This document shows, piece by piece, positions 18,221 through 28,058 of a DNA stretch of 45,398 bases (position 1 is the first letter of the stretch; each line of letters begins with the position of its first letter). A program made the translations under genes and the position numbers. Source of the DNA: Paracoccus sp. IB05 (lineage in GTDB: Bacteria > Pseudomonadota > Alphaproteobacteria > Rhodobacterales > Rhodobacteraceae); the NCBI RefSeq assembly GCF_016405985.1, contig NZ_JAEFCF010000043.1, forward strand, positions 1-45,398. The letters run 5' to 3'. The notes under the pieces were generated by a model. That model saw only the letters and a list, made by a program, of their open reading frames with translations. It did not search any database and was not told where the DNA came from.

Positions 18221-18596
18221 TTTGCCTCTATCATCGCCATTGCCGGGCGCGGCGGAGAACCTTCAGGGTTTCCGGCAGCGGCCATACCGCCCGTCGCACC
18301 ATATACGGAACGGGGAGGAACCCGGCCATATGCGGGCGAATTCCTGCAGGAAAATGATCCGCGAACGCACGATGTAAGGCCCGTCATTTCGCAGTTGTGA
18401 TCCCCTCATCCGCCGGATCACAACAAAACGCCAGCCCGCACCTTTCCGGATTGCCCGATCCCCAGGCAGGATCACATCCGCTCAGAAAGCCCGGGCATAT
18501 TTCGCCCGATGCCTCGCTCATCATGCGATCCTGCGCCTCACCCCGATGCCCATAACGGTAATTTCGGGAACATGGCGCGTATCGCGGAGGCAGCTC
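18221..18596. other. Gene-free strip between IS5 remnant and lexA
   Basis: I see no coding or RNA gene here. The integrase does not resume beyond the IS, and I find no second copy of the tRNA-Leu 3' end that would mark the far attachment site. The strip probably holds decayed island sequence. The only structure noted is the palindrome at 18394-18424. Confidence 0.5.
18394..18424. repeat. Perfect 10-bp inverted repeat GTTGTGATCC / GGATCACAAC
   Basis: The arms 18394-18403 and 18415-18424 are separated by 11 bases. There is no T-run on either side, so a terminator is unlikely. It could be an operator or a relic of a mobile element. Confidence 0.5.
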
Positions 18597-19328
18597 TCAG
18601 TAGCTGCGGATCAGCCCGACCAGCCGCCCCTGAACCCGGACCAGGTGATCCGGGATTACCCGGGTTTCATAGGCCGGATTGGCAGCCTCCAGCGCGATCA
18701 TATTGCCGCGGCGGCGATAACGTTTCAGGGTCGCTTCCTGGTCCTCGACCAGCGCCACCACGATATCGCCATTCTCGGCGGTTCCCTGTTCGCGGATCAC
18801 CACGATATCGCCATCGTTGATCCCGGCCTCGACCATGGAATCGCCTTTGACCTCAAGCGCATAGTGATTGCCACGCCCCGAAAGCATCGACCCCGGAACC
18901 GCGATGTGATGCGAGACTTCGGCGATGGCCTCGATCGGCACACCGGCAGCGATCCGGCCCATGACCGGCAGTTCCAGCGCATGAACCGCTGAAACCGGCA
19001 GCGCATTTGCGGGCTGCGCGACGCGGTCGCCGTCGATCACGCGGGGCGAGAAGCCGGGCGCTGTGGCGGTGACATCCCCTGCAGGCGCGGATGCGACAGA
19101 ACGTTTCTCAAGCGCTTCGGGGAGGCGGATGATTTCCAGGGCACGTGCGCGATGCGCGAGCCGGCGGATGAAGCCGCGTTCCTCAAGCGCTGTGATCAGC
19201 CGGTGGATTCCCGATTTCGAGCGCAGATCCAGCGCCTCCTTCATCTCGTCAAAGGAGGGCGGGACGCCATCGCGGTCCAGCCGGTCCCGGATGAAATTCA
19301 GAAGCTCGAGCTGTTTGCGCGTCAGCAT
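18597..19328 (-). CDS. lexA: SOS repressor LexA
   Basis: Represses DNA-damage genes and cleaves itself when RecA is activated. The 243-residue protein has an N-terminal winged helix-turn-helix (residues 1-65: [39 protein letters not shown]). A linker of about 55 residues follows, then the S24 peptidase domain with cleavage site Ala128-Gly129 (RIAAGVP), Ser164 (KGDSMVEAG) and Lys202. The start is the family's MLTRKQ at 19328, not the longer frame. A matching SOS box lies upstream, so it should repress itself. It follows moeA but is separated by 170 bases and its own control region. Confidence 0.96.
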   Translation of the reverse strand: MLTRKQLELLNFIRDRLDRDGVPPSFDEMKEALDLRSKSGIHRLITALEERGFIRRLAHRARALEIIRLPEALEKRSVASAPAGDVTATAPGFSPRVIDGDRVAQPANALPVSAVHALELPVMGRIAAGVPIEAIAEVSHHIAVPGSMLSGRGNHYALEVKGDSMVEAGINDGDIVVIREQGTAENGDIVVALVEDQEATLKRYRRRGNMIALEAANPAYETRVIPDHLVRVQGRLVGLIRSY

Positions 19329-19409
19329 ATCTTTCTCCGCCAGAGATCCGGGTTGCCCTGAATGACTGCGGCGTATGCCACGACACATATCACAAGGCGT
19401 TGATGTAAT

Positions 19410-19424
19410 GTTCTGACGATGTTC
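19410..19424. promoter_or_regulatory. SOS box (LexA operator), GTTC-N7-GTTC
   Basis: GTTC TGACGAT GTTC matches the direct-repeat LexA site known in alphaproteobacteria, as opposed to the CTG-N10-CAG palindrome of E. coli. It lies 82 bases upstream of the lexA start, in the expected place for autorepression. Confidence 0.88.
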
Positions 19425-19499
19425 TCTGTTTGTGTCAAGCCCCGTGCCGGTTTGAGCCGGTACCGCAATCGTGGATTGTGGCGGCTTTATCGCAGCCGC

Positions 19500-20741
19500 T
19501 CAGATCGGGATATAGCGGACGGGGTAGCCTGCATGACGCGCGCCGTCGCCGACCGGGCGCAGTAAAAGCGCGTTCGAGGCGCTGAGCACGGTCAGCAGCG
19601 CGCTGTCCTGGCGGTCAAAGGCGGTGATCCTGCCGTCCTCGACACGGGCGCGCATGTAATGGGCGCGCGGGCCATTTGCGGGCAGGTCCTGGGCGAGTTC
19701 GGCCGTCCGGAAATGCGGCCCCGGCGTGGGGTCGCCCTGCATATGGCGCAAAAGCGGGCGCAGGAAGAGCTCGGCACAGATCAGCGCCGAGACCGGATTG
19801 CCCGGCAGCCCCAGCATCGCCGCGCTGAACAGCCGCCCCGCCATCAGCGGTTTGCCGGGGCGCAGCGCGATCTTCCAGAACCCCGCCTCCATCCCGAGGC
19901 TTTTGGCCACCGGGGCCACCAGGTCGTGATCGCCCACTGACGCACCGCCCGAAGTCACGATCACATCTGCATCCTGCGCGAGGGTGAAGACCGCGCTCAG
20001 ATCGGCCTCGGTGTCGCGGGCAATGGGAAGGAAACGGGCAATCGCGCCTTCCTCTTCGGCTATCGCTTTGATCGCAAAGGAATTCGAGGCGATGATCTGA
20101 TCGGGGCGGGGGGTGTCTCCGGGCATGACCAGCTCGTCTCCGGTCGAGATCACCGCGACGACCGGGCGGCGGCGCATCGTGACGCTGGCGACATTCATCG
20201 AGGCGATCAGTGCCAGGTCGGCGGCGCGCAGCCGGCGCGGCCCGATCTCGGATCCGATGCGGAAATCCTGGCCGCGCGGGCGGATATTGGCGCCGGAATC
20301 GCGATCGGTGATGGTGATGCGGTCGCCCTCGCGGCGTATATTCTCCTGGATCACCACGCGCGAGGCGCCATCCGGGACCGGGGCGCCGGTGAAGATCCGC
20401 ACCGCCTGGCCCTCGCCGATCACGTCGGTAAAGGCATGACCTGCGCCTGCCTCGCCGATCACGCGAAAGCTCTCGCCCGGGGCGGGGGTTCCGGAAAGCG
20501 CATAGCCATCCATTGCCGAGGCATCAAAGGGCGGCTGGTCGCGACTTGCGATCACCGGCGCGGCAAGCCAGCGGCCGGCGGCGTCGCGGAGCGGCACCTC
20601 TTCGGTCTCCAGTTCTGGTGCAAGGGCAAAGAGCCGCGCCATAGCCTCTTCGACGGGCATCAGCGGGCCGGGGTTTTTCGGGCCGGGCCCAGTATCGGTG
20701 GGCCCGGTATCCGTGGCGCCAGTATCGGTGGGGCTGTTCAT
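19500..20741 (-). CDS. moeA: Molybdopterin molybdotransferase
   Basis: Inserts molybdate into adenylylated molybdopterin. The 413-residue protein shows [32 protein letters not shown] and [11 protein letters not shown] in order, covering the MoeA domains. The N-terminal 22 residues are a low-complexity Thr-Asp-Thr-Gly repeat not seen in the core family, encoded by an imperfect 15-base DNA repeat. Its ATG overlaps the moaC stop (20738-20741, ATGA), so the two are translationally coupled. Confidence 0.95.
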   Translation of the reverse strand: MNSPTDTGATDTGPTDTGPGPKNPGPLMPVEEAMARLFALAPELETEEVPLRDAAGRWLAAPVIASRDQPPFDASAMDGYALSGTPAPGESFRVIGEAGAGHAFTDVIGEGQAVRIFTGAPVPDGASRVVIQENIRREGDRITITDRDSGANIRPRGQDFRIGSEIGPRRLRAADLALIASMNVASVTMRRRPVVAVISTGDELVMPGDTPRPDQIIASNSFAIKAIAEEEGAIARFLPIARDTEADLSAVFTLAQDADVIVTSGGASVGDHDLVAPVAKSLGMEAGFWKIALRPGKPLMAGRLFSAAMLGLPGNPVSALICAELFLRPLLRHMQGDPTPGPHFRTAELAQDLPANGPRAHYMRARVEDGRITAFDRQDSALLTVLSASNALLLRPVGDGARHAGYPVRYIPI

Positions 20742-21256
20742 AACCCGGCCTCGAAACTGCCGGATTTGCCGCCTTCTTTGCGCAAAAGCCGGATGCCTTC
20801 GATCCGCATTCCCTTTTCCGCCGCCTTGAGCATGTCATAGACCGTCAGCGCCGCCACAGAAACGGCGGTCAGTGCCTCCATCTCGACGCCGGTCTGGCCG
20901 GTGGTGCGGACGGTCGCGGTGATATGGACGCCGCCCTGGCCTGCATCCGGGGTCAGCTCCAGCGCGACCTTGGTCACCGGCAGAGGGTGGCAGAGCGGGA
21001 TCAGATCGGCGGTGCGTTTCGCCCCCATGATCCCGGCAAGCCGCGCCGTTCCAAGCACATCCCCCTTGGCCGCGCGGCCTTCGGTCACAAGCGCCAGCGT
21101 CGCGGGCGCCATCATCACCCAGCCCTCGGCCAGAGCAAGGCGCGAGGTCACGGGCTTGTCGGAGACATCGACCATATGGGCATGGCCCTGATCGTCAAAA
21201 TGGCTGAGCGGCGAGGGGGGGGCGGTGGGCGTTTCAGCGGGCGTTCGGTTGGTCAT
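20738..21256 (-). CDS. moaC: Cyclic pyranopterin monophosphate synthase
   Basis: Converts the MoaA product to cyclic pyranopterin monophosphate, the first committed molybdenum cofactor intermediate. The core starts at [17 protein letters not shown] and includes [37 protein letters not shown] and [10 protein letters not shown], with the conserved Lys, His and Asp residues. A 15-residue Pro/Thr-rich leader precedes it. It lies eight bases behind trpC and overlaps moeA. Confidence 0.96.
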   Translation of the reverse strand: MTNRTPAETPTAPPSPLSHFDDQGHAHMVDVSDKPVTSRLALAEGWVMMAPATLALVTEGRAAKGDVLGTARLAGIMGAKRTADLIPLCHPLPVTKVALELTPDAGQGGVHITATVRTTGQTGVEMEALTAVSVAALTVYDMLKAAEKGMRIEGIRLLRKEGGKSGSFEAGL

Positions 21257-21264
21257 GGCGCCTC

Positions 21265-22086
21265 TCAGAGCGGCATTCCGCCCTGGGCGGTCAGCGGGCG
21301 GGAAAGGATTTCGCGGGTGGCGGCGGCAACATCGTCCTGGCGCATCAGGCTTTCGCCGATCAGGAAGCAGCGCGCACCGTAACGGGCGAGATCGGCGAGA
21401 TCTTCGGGCGTGTGGAGCCCGGATTCCGCGACGATCAGCCGATCCTCCGGCACCCGGCGCGCGAGGCGGCGAGTGGTGTCGAGGGTGACCTCGAACGTGT
21501 GGAGATTGCGGTTGTTGATGCCGATCAGCGGTGATTTCAGATGCTGGGCGCGGTCGAGTTCTTCCTCGTCATGCACCTCGATCAGCACATCCATTTTCCA
21601 CTCAAACGCGGCCGCTTCCAGCTCCATCGCCTGTTCATTCGACAAGGACGCCATGATCAAGAGGATGCAATCGGCCTTGAGTGCGCGGGATTCAGCGATC
21701 TGCCAGGGGTCATAGATGAACTCCTTGCGCAGGCAGGGCAGTTTCACCGCATCATGCGCCTGCGTGAGGAAGTCGTCATCGCCCTGGAAAGACGGCGTGT
21801 CGGTCAGCACGGACAGGCAGGTGGCGCCGCCCTCTTCATAGGCGCGGGCAAGGGCGGGCGGATCGAAATCGGCGCGGATCAGGCCCTTTGACGGGCTGGC
21901 CTTCTTGATTTCGGCAATCAGCCCGTAGCCGCCACTGGCCGCCGATTGCAGCGCCGCCGCAAAGCCACGCGGGGCCGGAGCCTGGCGGGCGCTGTCCTCG
22001 ACCTCGCTCTGGGAGCGCAGCGCTTTGCGGGCCGCGATCTCTTCGAGCTTATAGGCCCGGATGCGGTCGAGAACGGTCTTGGACAT
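21265..22086 (-). CDS. trpC: Indole-3-glycerol phosphate synthase
   Basis: Closes the indole ring in tryptophan synthesis. The 273-residue beta/alpha barrel has [69 protein letters not shown] and [17 protein letters not shown] stands at the right distance before ATG 22086. It is a single-function enzyme, not fused to TrpF. It is transcribed with moaC and moeA. Confidence 0.96.
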   Translation of the reverse strand: MSKTVLDRIRAYKLEEIAARKALRSQSEVEDSARQAPAPRGFAAALQSAASGGYGLIAEIKKASPSKGLIRADFDPPALARAYEEGGATCLSVLTDTPSFQGDDDFLTQAHDAVKLPCLRKEFIYDPWQIAESRALKADCILLIMASLSNEQAMELEAAAFEWKMDVLIEVHDEEELDRAQHLKSPLIGINNRNLHTFEVTLDTTRRLARRVPEDRLIVAESGLHTPEDLADLARYGARCFLIGESLMRQDDVAAATREILSRPLTAQGGMPL

Positions 22087-22155
22087 GGGGCAGCCTCCGT
22101 CTGGGACAGTGCGGGATGCCCCGGCGGAGCGCGCCGGGGGTTTCACACCCCCGGA

Positions 22156-22185
22156 CCCCCGTGGAGTATTTCCATCAAGAGGAAG
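22156..22185 (+). repeat. Intergenic repeat of the GGAGTATTT...CAAGAGGAAG type
   Basis: This copy reads CCCCCGTGGAGTATTTCC followed by ATCAAGAGGAAG. It lies between trpC and ung and resembles the left arm of the palindrome at 30133-30163. Such short elements are dispersed between genes in Rhodobacteraceae. Confidence 0.65.
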
Positions 22186-22233
22186 AGGCGCTCGTTGCCT
22201 GTTCTAACCGGCTGACCGGCTGAAGGAAAGGCT

Positions 22234-22917
22234 TCAGGCGGACCAGTCGATGCTGGTCTCGCCCCGGGCGGCCAGCCAGGCGTTGGTCTGGCTGAAGGGG
22301 CGGGAGCCGAAGAAGCCGCGATAGGCCGAGAGGGGGGAGGGATGTGCGGATTCGAGGAAGAGGTGGTTTTCCCGGGGGAGGCGGGCGCAGAGTTTTTGCG
22401 CGGGGCCGCCCCAGAGGAGGAAGGCGCGGGGGCCGTCCTGGGCGGTGGCACTGAGGATCTGGGCCGTGAGCGTGTTCCAGCCCCAGCTCTTATGGCCAAA
22501 AGCCTGGCCCACCGGCACGGTGAGGGTGGTGTTGAGGAGGAGGACGCCCTGTTCGGCCCAGGCGCTGAGGTCTCCGTCGGCTTTGCTCTGACCCGTGTCG
22601 GAAGCGAGTTCGGTCAGGATGTTTTTCAGCGAGTCGCGCGGGGGCGCGCCGGGGGGGAAAGAGAAGGCGAGACCCCGGGCGCGGCCTGGCGTGTGATAGG
22701 GGTCCTGGCCGAGGATGATGACGCGCACTTTCTCGCGCGGGGTCAGGGCGAGCGCGCGGAAGATGTTCTGTGCTTCGGGTTGCCAGCCGGGAGAGGCCGC
22801 GAGGCGGGTCCAGAGCGCGGGCCAGTCGGTCCGGAAGAAGGGAAGCGAGGCCCAGGATTCCGGGATTTCGGGGGAGGCGGGGATTTCGGGGCAGGCGGCG
22901 ATTTCGGGCGGGATCAT
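22234..22917 (-). CDS. ung: Uracil-DNA glycosylase (family 1)
   Basis: Excises uracil from DNA. The 227-residue protein has the catalytic water-activating loop GQDPYHTPGRARGLAFS, the VLLLNTTLTV motif, and the DNA-intercalation loop AHPSPLSAYRGFFGSRPFS with the catalytic His. The N-terminus contains repeated Pro-Glu-Ile-Pro units and is probably flexible, and another start inside it cannot be excluded. It lies between trpC and the unassigned gap before trpD, which breaks the usual trpD-trpC neighbourhood. Confidence 0.94.
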   Translation of the reverse strand: MIPPEIAACPEIPASPEIPESWASLPFFRTDWPALWTRLAASPGWQPEAQNIFRALALTPREKVRVIILGQDPYHTPGRARGLAFSFPPGAPPRDSLKNILTELASDTGQSKADGDLSAWAEQGVLLLNTTLTVPVGQAFGHKSWGWNTLTAQILSATAQDGPRAFLLWGGPAQKLCARLPRENHLFLESAHPSPLSAYRGFFGSRPFSQTNAWLAARGETSIDWSA

Positions 22918-23739
22918 CTCGGGTTACCTCGGGGCCTGGGCGGTGCCCGGCCGGTCGGTCGGCGCGGGCTGACGCTGTTCCAGGACTTGCGTTGCATGTG
23001 GTGCAGCGGCGGGCGCCGGGAAACCTGCATGGGCCGGTTTGTCTGGCGGAAAAGTGCATGTACCCAGGTCAGAAACTCCACTCAGGCGTGATGCATTTCG
23101 GGCGGCCATGATGTGGAGGTGAGCTTTCGCATCCTCCCCGGCAGGCCCGGCGGCAGGGGCAGGCGCTGCCTGCGGCATTTTTCGCGGCGACAGCTTTATC
23201 AGGATCTCACCGGGCAGGTGCCGCCAGTCCGGGCCATTTTCGAAAGACGTCAGACGCAGGCCGGGTCGGCCGGGCTCGCCTGTCAGCCGAGGGTTCAGCA
23301 GCGGGCGCCGCCGGGGCGCCGGATCTGTCGGATTGCCGTTGCGCGGCGCGCTGCCAGGAATGTTGCGAAGCCCCTCCCGGAAGGGGGCGATGGTGGGGAG
23401 GGTCGGGATATTCCCACCAGTCGCAGGGGGCCGGGCCGGGCCGGAGGAGTGGTGATCCCTGGGATTTTGGTCCCGCCCGACGGCGCGCAGCCCGTCGGGC
23501 GGGGGGCGGTCTGATGCGCGAAAAATCAGTCTGGGAACGGGGGGCGGGTGGCGGCCCGATCCGGTTTTTGCAAGGATGGAAGGGTGGCTATAGTGCCGGG
23601 CCTGCTCATGATATGCGACGGGCTGCCGCAAAAAGCGCTGGTCCGGCCAATCGCTTTCGCCTTGCGGGCGTGCAAGAGGGGGAAGGAGGCGCTCCGCCAC
23701 CTTCCTGCGCACTGTGGTCAGCGGCACGCCGGAACGCCC
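22918..23739. other. Unassigned 0.8-kb gap between ung and trpD
   Basis: Several long frames are open here, including one of 267 codons on the minus strand. All are Pro/Arg/Gly-rich, match no family I recognise and lack convincing start signals, as expected from high GC content. Visible structures are GCAGGCGCTGCCTGC followed by GGCATTTTT (23159-23182), which could end rightward transcription, and the strong palindrome at 23472-23503. I call no gene. It could be a degraded gene or a 5' control region. Confidence 0.45.
23472..23503. repeat. Strong GC-rich hairpin CCCGCCCGACGG
   Basis: CCCGCCCGACGG pairs with CCGTCGGGCGGG across about eight bases. It lies about 240 bases beyond the trpD stop, in the gap before ung. 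There is no T-run, so its role is unclear. Confidence 0.6.
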
Positions 23740-24753
23740 TCAGGCATTCGACACCCTCACCAGGGCCTCCAGCTTTGCCTTTGCCGCGCCGCTGTCGATG
23801 GCGGTGCGGGCAAGCTCTGCGCCCTCTTTCAGGGTCGCGGCCTTGTCGGCCACCACGAGGGCCGCCGCAGCGTTCAGGAGGACCGCGTCACGATAGGCCC
23901 CCGCCTCGCCTTCGAGCAAGGCCCGCAAGGCTGCGGCGTTTTCCGCAGGATTGCCGCCCATGATCTTCTCGAACGGATGGTAGGGCAGGCCGGCATCTTC
24001 CGGATGCAGGGTGAATTCGCGGATCTCGCCCCCCTCCAGCGCCGCCACTTTGGTCGGCGCGGCAATCGAGATCTCATCGGTGCCGTCGCCGCCATGCACC
24101 AGCCAGGCCTTGACGCTGCCAAGCGCGCGGAGCGTTTCGGCCATCGGGCGGATCAGCGCTTCGGAAAAAGCGCCGGTCAGCTGGCGGGTCACCCCGGCCG
24201 GATTGGTCAGCGGCCCGAGGATGTTGAAGATGGTGCGGGTGCCAAGCTCGGTCCGCACCGGGCCGACATGACGCATCGCCGGGTGATGCATCGGGGCCAT
24301 CATAAAGCCGATGCCGGTCTCCCTCAGGCAGGTCTCGACCTGTTCCGGTGCGAGCATCACATTGAGGCCAAGCTCCGTCAGCGCATCCGCCGCGCCCGAT
24401 TTCGAACTGAGATTGCGGTTGCCGTGTTTGGCGACGGCGACGCCGGCGCCCGCGACGACGAAAGCAGTCGCGGTCGAGATGTTCAGCGTGCCCTTGCCAT
24501 CGCCGCCGGTGCCGACGATGTCCATCGCGCCTTCGGGCGCGCGGACGCGGTGGCTTTTCGCGCGCATCACGGCGCTGGCGGCGGCATATTCATCGACCGT
24601 CTCGCCACGGGTGCGCAGCGCCATCAGGAAGCCGCCCATCTGGGCCGGTGTCGCGGCGCCCTCGAACAGCGCGTTGAAGGCGGCTTCGGCCTCAGTGCGT
24701 GTCAGCGGGCGGCTGGCGGCAAGGCCGATCAGCGGTTTGAGAATATCGCTCAT
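23740..24753 (-). CDS. trpD: Anthranilate phosphoribosyltransferase
   Basis: Joins anthranilate and PRPP in tryptophan synthesis. The 337-residue protein has the PRPP and magnesium loop [38 protein letters not shown] and GPLTNPAG. It overlaps the trpG stop by four bases (24750-24753), so subunit synthesis is coupled. The gene has the single-domain form, without a fused glutaminase. Confidence 0.96.
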   Translation of the reverse strand: MSDILKPLIGLAASRPLTRTEAEAAFNALFEGAATPAQMGGFLMALRTRGETVDEYAAASAVMRAKSHRVRAPEGAMDIVGTGGDGKGTLNISTATAFVVAGAGVAVAKHGNRNLSSKSGAADALTELGLNVMLAPEQVETCLRETGIGFMMAPMHHPAMRHVGPVRTELGTRTIFNILGPLTNPAGVTRQLTGAFSEALIRPMAETLRALGSVKAWLVHGGDGTDEISIAAPTKVAALEGGEIREFTLHPEDAGLPYHPFEKIMGGNPAENAAALRALLEGEAGAYRDAVLLNAAAALVVADKAATLKEGAELARTAIDSGAAKAKLEALVRVSNA

Positions 24754-25337
24754 GCGGTGACCTTAACGCCTGCTTCTTCGAGGAAATTCGCGAGCAGCCG
24801 GTGGCCGTGTTCCGAGGCGATGGATTCCGGGTGGAACTGCACGCCCTCGATCAGCTTTTCGCGATGCCGGAGCCCCATGATGGTGCCGTCCTCCAGCCAG
24901 GCGGTGACCTCGAGGCACTCGGGCAGGCTCTCGCGCTCGACGATCAGGGAATGGTAGCGGGTGGCCTCGAACGGCGAGGGCAGGTCCCGGAACATGCCCT
25001 GGCCCGCGTGATGCATGGAGCCCATCTTGCCATGCACGATCTCATGGCAGCGCACGACCTTGCCGCCAAAGGCCTCGCCAATGGTCTGATGGCCAAGGCA
25101 AACCCCCAGAAGCGGCACATCGGCCTCATAAGCGGCGCGGGTCAGGGGCAGGCAGATCCCGGCCTGGGCCGGATCGCAGGGACCGGGCGAAAGCACGATG
25201 GCCTCGGGGCGCAGCGCCAGCGCTTCCTGCACCTCAAGCGCATCATTGCGCTTCACCACCACATCGGCGCCAAGCTCGCCGAAATAATGCACCAGATTCC
25301 AGGTGAAACTGTCGTAATTGTCGATCAAGAGCAGCAT
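24750..25337 (-). CDS. trpG: Anthranilate synthase glutamine amidotransferase subunit
   Basis: Supplies ammonia from glutamine to TrpE. The 195-residue class I amidotransferase has [12 protein letters not shown], nucleophile Cys in [15 protein letters not shown] and the His/Glu pair in [13 protein letters not shown] paired folate role (PabA) is possible in bacteria with one shared subunit. trpE is not in the window. The gene starts the leftward trpG-trpD unit. Confidence 0.95.
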   Translation of the reverse strand: MLLLIDNYDSFTWNLVHYFGELGADVVVKRNDALEVQEALALRPEAIVLSPGPCDPAQAGICLPLTRAAYEADVPLLGVCLGHQTIGEAFGGKVVRCHEIVHGKMGSMHHAGQGMFRDLPSPFEATRYHSLIVERESLPECLEVTAWLEDGTIMGLRHREKLIEGVQFHPESIASEHGHRLLANFLEEAGVKVTA

Positions 25338-25529
25338 ATGTCTTCACCCTCCAGGCCCTGGCGGTTCCGTCGCGGTGGTCGGCGGGATGCGGCCGGGAGG
25401 TGCCCGTGGGCCCAGGTTTGGGCTCCGGTCTCCTGTCCGGGCGGGTATCGGCCCCGGGGAACATGAGACGCTTATCGCGCATCTGCCGGGGGGGAGCAAC
25501 TGCCCCCGCACCCGGCTTAGCCGGTCTGA

Positions 25530-25901
25530 TCAGTCTCTGGAATTGACGAAGCCGCCGCCGAGGCCGAAGTCGATATTGCGGGTGCCGATATTGTAGCCGA
25601 AATTCGCATCGACATAGCCGCCATCGCCGACATAGGAGATGCCGAGATTGGGGCGCAAAGACTCGGAAGCGAAATGGTAATCCAGCCCAAGTGAACCGGC
25701 CGAGTGATCTTTGTCGCGGTCGGTGAAGATTTTTGCGCCAGCGGCGAGGCCACTGTTGGAACCGCTGCCAAACACCCAGCTCAGGCCGATGCCAAGCCCG
25801 GCATCACCGGCTTGCGCGGGGGTGGAGGTGCCGGGAACGACGCCGGCGATAAGGGCGCTCAGCGCAAGGCCGAGCCCGAAAGCTTTGCTGATTTTGGTCA
25901 T
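25530..25901 (-). CDS. Small secreted outer-membrane-like protein, function unknown
   Basis: A 123-residue protein with a clear signal peptide (MTKISKAFGLGLALSALIAG, ending near TPAQAGDA). The mature part has alternating Gly, aromatic and polar residues (GLGIGLSWVFG, GLDYHFA, GYVDANFGYNIG) typical of short beta-strands in an outer-membrane barrel or a surface protein. AGGAGA lies nine bases before the start. No family name can be given. Confidence 0.75.
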   Translation of the reverse strand: MTKISKAFGLGLALSALIAGVVPGTSTPAQAGDAGLGIGLSWVFGSGSNSGLAAGAKIFTDRDKDHSAGSLGLDYHFASESLRPNLGISYVGDGGYVDANFGYNIGTRNIDFGLGGGFVNSRD

Positions 25902-26073
25902 GGCGTGTCTCCTGCCCGATCGCAGATCCTGTCTGAGGGAAGCATGTATCCCCCTGGATCTGGCATTGATTATGGCCGGAGCTTAGACCATTTTGCCCGG
26001 GTTGGAAACCCTCACGGCGGGGACAGGCGGGGGCTTTGCCCCGGATCAGCGAGGCGAAGCCGGGGGGGCAGGT

Positions 26074-27363
26074 TCAGAAGATCAGGAAGTCAGTGGCGGA
26101 AACCGCGAGGCCCGCGACCGGTGCCGCGAGGGTGGCGATCAGCACAGCGGCGCCGGCGCCATTGCCGTCGGCATCATACCAGATGGTATTGTCTGAGGTG
26201 CGATGCAGGAACCGCACATTGGCATTGGCCGCGACATTGGTGGTGCCGGCCTGGAAGGCTGAAGCAGCCAGGGCACCTGCCACCAACCCGCCGCCAAAAC
26301 CCGCCGCCGAGACCTGGAAGAAGTCATTATTGCCACCGGCATTGGCAAAATCCATGATCAGATCGCCACCATCATCAGGGCTGAGATACTGGAACACATC
26401 ATTCCCGGTGCCGCCCGCCAGCGTATCGGCCCCCGGACCGCCGCGCAGAATGTCACTGCCATCGCGCCCGTGCAGCCAGTCAGCGCCATCTTCGCCGGTC
26501 AGCACGTTATTGCCGTTGCTGCCGGTGAGGATGTCATTCGACTGCGAGCCGAAGACATTCTCAAAGCCGAAATAGGCATCCCCAAGCGCCTGGCCCGAAT
26601 TCGGCCGGCTCAGATCCAGCGCCACGATCACCGATCCGCCATTGCGGAAATCCAGGACATCGACGCCGTCACCCCCGTTGAAGGTTTCGGCGCGGTTCGG
26701 ATTGCCGATGAAGACATCATTGCCGGCCCCGCCGGAGACGGTGCCATTCATAATCCCACTGCACGTGTCGACAAGATCGGCGCCACTGCCGAGAATCACA
26801 TCGCCGGTGATGGTGCCGCTGTTGATGATCCGTATCGTCGAGGTGCTGCTCTGGGCCGTTATCGCGGCTTGCAGCCCGCTGATGGTTCCGGAGTTGAGCA
26901 GAACGCCAAGCCCTGCGGGGCCGGAGAGATTGAGATCCAGGCCGACCCTGCCTTCGATCAGACCGCGATTGGTGATTGAGTTGATGTCGCCGCCGGATAT
27001 GAGCCGCAATGCGCTGTGGCTGGCAGAGACGATCGAGCCGTCATTGACGACGCGATTGCCGGTTCCCACCATGAATACGGTCGAAAATCCGGAATTTGAC
27101 GAGGTGAGCGTGCCGGTGCTGCCCACAAAGAGATAATGGCCGCTCAGGGTCGCATCTATGCCATTTGCAAAACGGATTGCAGAGTTATGGGCGGCAAGCT
27201 CACCATAGACAAAGGCGCTCAGATTGCTGCCCACATCACTGGAAATCGCGCTGCCGCTTGTTGAAATCACGGTGGCGAAGCGGGAGACAAAGATGCTGTC
27301 TCCATCCGCAAGGCTGTATTGTACGCCTGTGCCGATACTGGTTGGGGCATTGATCAGGGGCAT
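26074..27363 (-). CDS. RTX-type calcium-binding protein, probably secreted by a type I system
   Basis: A 429-residue protein with no N-terminal signal peptide. Residues 1-200 form beta-helix-like repeats rich in Asn, Ser and Gly (ALRLISGGDINSITNRG, TIRIINSGTITGDVILG). RTX nonapeptides follow, such as GGAGNDVFIG, LTGSNGNNVLTGEDGADWL, LHGRDGSDILRGGPGADTL and AGGTGNDVF, which bind calcium and fold after export. The tail ends with the hydrophobic DFLIF expected of a C-terminal type I secretion signal. No ABC exporter lies in the window, so its export route is inferred. Confidence 0.85.
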   Translation of the reverse strand: MPLINAPTSIGTGVQYSLADGDSIFVSRFATVISTSGSAISSDVGSNLSAFVYGELAAHNSAIRFANGIDATLSGHYLFVGSTGTLTSSNSGFSTVFMVGTGNRVVNDGSIVSASHSALRLISGGDINSITNRGLIEGRVGLDLNLSGPAGLGVLLNSGTISGLQAAITAQSSTSTIRIINSGTITGDVILGSGADLVDTCSGIMNGTVSGGAGNDVFIGNPNRAETFNGGDGVDVLDFRNGGSVIVALDLSRPNSGQALGDAYFGFENVFGSQSNDILTGSNGNNVLTGEDGADWLHGRDGSDILRGGPGADTLAGGTGNDVFQYLSPDDGGDLIMDFANAGGNNDFFQVSAAGFGGGLVAGALAASAFQAGTTNVAANANVRFLHRTSDNTIWYDADGNGAGAAVLIATLAAPVAGLAVSATDFLIF

Positions 27364-27614
27364 TGCAGGGCTCCGGATGAGGGAAGGACCGACTCGGGGA
27401 TAAAGCTGATCGGGCAGGGGTCAGAGCAGGGAGGCGCAAAGGCATTGGCAAGCTGCTATGCGGGGAGGCGCGCGGCGGCGCCGGTTTTCCCGCAGGACAG
27501 AAATCACCAGGCCGCAGGCAGACCTGCGGTAGTCCGGCGCCATCTGGCGCGGCGAAAATCTGAAAATCAAGCGTTTTATGCAGGGCAGGGCGATCGGTGC
27601 AGGGCGGGCAGGGC

Positions 27615-28058
27615 TCAGCCCGCGGCGCTGTCGATCCAGATGGTGACCGGCCCGTTATTCGTCAGGCTCACCGCCATATCGGCGCCAAAGATGCCCGTCT
27701 CATTTGGCACCCCTTCGCGGGCGAGACTGGCCGCGAAATGCTCATAGAGAAGCTTGCCCTCTTCGGGCGGCGAGGCGGTCGAAAAGCCCGGCCGGTTGCC
27801 ACGCAGATCGGCGGCCAGGGTGAACTGGCTGACAACCAGCGCCGAGCCGCCGATATCCCTGACCGAGAGATTCATCTTGTCCTGGTCGTCTTTGAAGATC
27901 CGCATCTTCGCGATTTTCGCCGCCAGTTTTGCCGCCACCGCCTCGTCATCGCCCTGCATGGCGCAGATCAGGATCATCAGCCCGGGACCGGAGCGCCCGA
28001 CCACCTCGCCCGCCACCGCCACTTCGGCGCGGGTGATGCGTTGCAAAACCGCTCTCAT
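27615..28058 (-). CDS. dtd: D-aminoacyl-tRNA deacylase
   Basis: Removes D-amino acids mischarged onto tRNA. The 147-residue protein carries both DTD signatures: [16 protein letters not shown] and the C-terminal [10 protein letters not shown]. The start at 28058 ([13 protein letters not shown]) overlaps the stop of the sugar kinase (ATGA), so translational coupling supports it over the start two codons earlier. Confidence 0.94.
   Translation of the reverse strand: MRAVLQRITRAEVAVAGEVVGRSGPGLMILICAMQGDDEAVAAKLAAKIAKMRIFKDDQDKMNLSVRDIGGSALVVSQFTLAADLRGNRPGFSTASPPEEGKLLYEHFAASLAREGVPNETGIFGADMAVSLTNNGPVTIWIDSAAG

Noticed and set aside
22924-23727. 267-codon minus-strand frame in the trpD-ung gap
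   Set aside because: It is Pro/Arg-rich, with no domain recognised and no clear start signal. I kept it only as an unassigned region.
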